From Desulfosarcina alkanivorans (GTDB lineage Bacteria > Desulfobacterota > Desulfobacteria > Desulfobacterales > Desulfosarcinaceae): a DNA stretch of 64,000 bases. A program made the translations under genes and the position numbers. Location: the NCBI RefSeq assembly GCF_009688945.1, contig NZ_AP021874.1, positions 5,704,001 through 5,768,000 of the forward strand, written 5' to 3'. Numbering within the stretch: position 1 is the stretch's first letter; every line of letters starts with the position of its first letter. Below are positions 62,162 to 64,000 of this stretch, one piece after another. A model generated the notes under the pieces. It did no database searches. It was not told the DNA's origin and worked only from the letters and a program-made list of their open reading frames with translations.

Positions 62162-63505
62162 ATGAACTTTCCCAAAAAACAGATACAGGCGCACCATCAA
62201 ATCATCCTGGACAGCATCGCTGACGGCGTTTTCACGGTTGATATGGAGATGCGCATCACCTCGTTTAACCGCGCAGCGGAAGAAATTACGGGGTTTTCGA
62301 GAAACGATGCGGTCGGCCTGGCATGCTTTGACGTTCTGCGGGCAAACGTCTGTGAGGAGAATTGTCTTCTGCGGCAGACGATCAAAACGGAACAACCCGT
62401 GATCAACTTTCCGGTGTATATCCTGCGGGCGGATAAGAAGTTGATTCCCATCAGCGTGACCACTGCCCTTTTAAAGGACGCCGGGGGACAAACCATCGGC
62501 GGGGTCGAAACCTTCCGGGATCTGACAGCGGTGGATAAACTTCGGAAAGTCATTCGCAAACAGCATTCTTTCGAAGACATCGTCAGCAAAAACGCTAAAA
62601 TGCAAGACCTGTTCGCCATTTTACCCCAGGTGGCCGAAAGCAATTGCAGCGTTTTGATCGAAGGGGACAGCGGCACCGGCAAGGAACTTGTTGCCAGGGC
62701 CATCCACAATAACAGCCCGGTGAGAAATGGCCCCTTCGTGGCCATCAACTGCGGCGCCCTGCCGGACAACCTCTGCGAATCCGAACTGTTCGGGTACAAG
62801 GCCGGCGCCTTCACCGATGCCAAGAAAGATAAACCCGGCCGCTTCGCCCTGGCCCAGAACGGGACCCTTTTCCTGGATGAAATCGGTGATATCTCTCCGG
62901 CGGTCCAGAGCCGCCTTCTCCGTGTCCTCGAAGAAAAAGTGTATGAACCGCTAGGTGCGACAAAGGCGTGTGCAACCAATGCCAGGGTGATCACGGCAAC
63001 CAACCGGGACCTGCAAAAACTGGTTCGGAACGGAAAATTCAGGGATGACCTCTATTTCCGGATCGATATTGTCAAGCTTTCCCTGCCGCCGCTTTCAAAC
63101 AGAAAAGAAGACATCCCACTGCTGCTGGATCACTTTATCGACCAGTTCAATCACCTCAGCGGGAAGAAGATCGTCGGCATATCGCAAAAGGCCGTGGCCG
63201 CGCTGATGCTCTACGACTGGCCGGGAAACGTCCGTGAGCTTGAAAATGCCATCGAGCATGCCTTCGTCCTCTGCCTGGATGGCATTATCCGCCTGCACCA
63301 TCTGCCGGCTCGCGTGGTCCCGCAGTGCGGCCTGCCGCTGGGGGCCACCGGATTGAGCCTGAGAGAGGCGGAAAAACGCACCATCGTTCAGGCCCTGGAG
63401 AGGAACCGGTGGAAAAAAATGGCCACGGCCCGTGAACTGGATATCGACAAGAATACCTTGCGAAGAAAAATCAAGCGACTCGGTATCGTGGAACCTCATT
63501 CATAG
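62162..63505 (+). CDS. PAS-domain sigma-54-dependent transcriptional activator
   Basis: A 447-residue enhancer-binding protein: one PAS domain (about 12-120, ILDSIADGVFTVDMEMRITSF and NRAAEEITGFS), an AAA+ domain (about 145-375) with Walker A EGDSGTGKE and Walker B LFLDEIGDIS, and a C-terminal HTH (WKKMATARELDIDKNTLRRK). The sigma-54-binding loop reads GAFTDA in place of GAFTGA. PAS Cys residues (CFDVLRANVCEENC) suggest redox or cluster sensing. ATG 62162 follows GGAGGG. It is divergent from the NifX-cytochrome operon, whose promoter is of the -24/-12 type, and is the obvious activator. Confidence 0.92.
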   Translation: MNFPKKQIQAHHQIILDSIADGVFTVDMEMRITSFNRAAEEITGFSRNDAVGLACFDVLRANVCEENCLLRQTIKTEQPVINFPVYILRADKKLIPISVTTALLKDAGGQTIGGVETFRDLTAVDKLRKVIRKQHSFEDIVSKNAKMQDLFAILPQVAESNCSVLIEGDSGTGKELVARAIHNNSPVRNGPFVAINCGALPDNLCESELFGYKAGAFTDAKKDKPGRFALAQNGTLFLDEIGDISPAVQSRLLRVLEEKVYEPLGATKACATNARVITATNRDLQKLVRNGKFRDDLYFRIDIVKLSLPPLSNRKEDIPLLLDHFIDQFNHLSGKKIVGISQKAVAALMLYDWPGNVRELENAIEHAFVLCLDGIIRLHHLPARVVPQCGLPLGATGLSLREAEKRTIVQALERNRWKKMATARELDIDKNTLRRKIKRLGIVEPHS

Positions 63506-63681
63506 GGGGAAATGCTGCCGCCCGGGACTGGCCGGTAAAAGGAAAAGGGGGATCCCTGCTCGGCGGAACCAAACGGATCGAAGGCCCTGGCATGTTGCCT
63601 GGAAATCGAAATAAACACGGGCGATCAGCCTGAATGAAAACGCAGTCTTCACGATGGCGGCGGGATCATCCATACGGCTGG

Positions 63682-63900
63682 TTAGTGATTCGAATGGCTG
63701 CCGACGACAAAGAGCCCGGTGTCGGTGGACTTGACCATAACCTGCCCGTTGCGAACCATTTCCGAAAGCAGTCTGACAACGTCATAGCTTCTTGAGTTGA
63801 AGGCGCGGGTAATCTGACGAATCGAGCATGGCTGGTCCCTTACCATTGACAAGATTACATTTCTTGTCGCCGGATGCCCATTTTTTTTCCTCATTTCCAT
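63682..63900 (-). CDS. Small winged-helix-like protein
   Basis: A 72-residue basic protein reading like a winged helix-turn-helix: TRNVILSMVRDQPCSIRQIT, NSRSYDVVRLLSEMVRNGQV, then a two-strand wing MVKSTDTGLFVVG. It could be a DNA-binding regulator similar to short MarR/ArsR-like domains. It begins 31 bases after the stop of a partial gene in the same direction, and an AGAGG ribosome site lies upstream of its start. The specific family is not recognised. Confidence 0.65.
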   Translation of the reverse strand: MEMRKKNGHPATRNVILSMVRDQPCSIRQITRAFNSRSYDVVRLLSEMVRNGQVMVKSTDTGLFVVGSHSNH

Positions 63901-63931
63901 GGCGTGAGCCTCTTTGTGGGGAGTGAATGAA

Positions 63932-64000
63932 TCAGCGCCGAAATGTCGCCTGCATGTGCCGTTTTACCGCCTGGTGAGCCCGGGCAATACCCTCTCCGGT
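63932..64000 (-). CDS. C-terminus of a gene continuing beyond the window
   Basis: Twenty-two codons open to the window edge, reading TGEGIARAHQAVKRHMQATF and ending in two Arg before a TGA. The helix-like composition and the following ribosome site of the winged-helix gene make a real 3' end likely. Too short to assign. Confidence 0.4.
   Translation of the reverse strand, partial: TGEGIARAHQAVKRHMQATFRR

Overview
The window reads as a chromosomal segment of a strictly anaerobic, GC-rich, Gram-negative bacterium, most likely a Desulfobacterota sulfate-reducer relative (Desulfosarcina-type). This is inferred from gene content: two aldehyde:ferredoxin oxidoreductases, an eleven-haem cytochrome with a probable selenocysteine codon, three sigma-54 activators of which two are intact, a TonB system and two branched-chain-amino-acid-type ABC transporters. 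No rRNA, tRNA or CRISPR array was seen.

Layout. 1-8.1 kb: a tiny Cys-rich ORF, an FMN-binding split-barrel protein, a DnaQ-type exonuclease coupled to a cNMP/CBS/nucleotidyltransferase protein, then a chemoreceptor with a sigma-28-like promoter followed by two orphan periplasmic binding proteins. 8.3-25.3 kb: a coherent amine catabolic region. On the minus strand lie tetR, putrescine aminotransferase, AOR, a MoaD-like protein, a sodium:solute symporter, agmatine deiminase and glutamate dehydrogenase. Divergently lie a sigma-54 activator and, behind a good -24/-12 promoter, GABA aminotransferase, a second AOR and a two-subunit CoA-transferase. Together they suggest agmatine/putrescine to 4-aminobutanal, to GABA, to succinate semialdehyde, to succinate and its CoA ester, with both aldehyde steps done by tungsten/ferredoxin enzymes instead of NAD(P) dehydrogenases.

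25.3-26.8 kb is a decayed locus: a truncated, frameshifted XylR/DmpR-like activator abuts the 3' end of a FadL/TodX-type outer-membrane gene. 26.9-32.9 kb holds an FAH-family hydrolase and a Liv-type ABC operon carrying two copies of a dispersed palindromic element of about 130 bp (four copies in the window).

33.2-49.8 kb is one long minus-strand locus: a 22-repeat acidic calcium-motif protein, ExbB, ExbD, TonB, TonB-dependent receptor, purple-acid-phosphatase-like lipoprotein, a molybdopterin-fold-like protein, CcsA- and ResB-like proteins, an exported deaminase-fold protein, a FecBCD-type ABC transporter and a DUF364 protein. A group II intron on the plus strand interrupts it at a REP-like hairpin, separating the deaminase from its probable start codon. 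50.1-53.1 kb carries THEP1-type NTPase, ArfB, SUI1, M23-peptidase and radical-SAM genes. 53.1-58.3 kb is a second Liv operon headed by an XRE-cupin regulator.

58.5-64 kb: a Gph-like phosphatase, then a rhodanese lipoprotein, the putative selenocysteine multihaem cytochrome and a NifX-like protein. The latter two sit behind a -24/-12 promoter facing a divergent PAS-sigma-54 activator. A small winged-helix gene and a partial gene end the window. All functions are inferred from motifs and context read by eye; no database search was possible.
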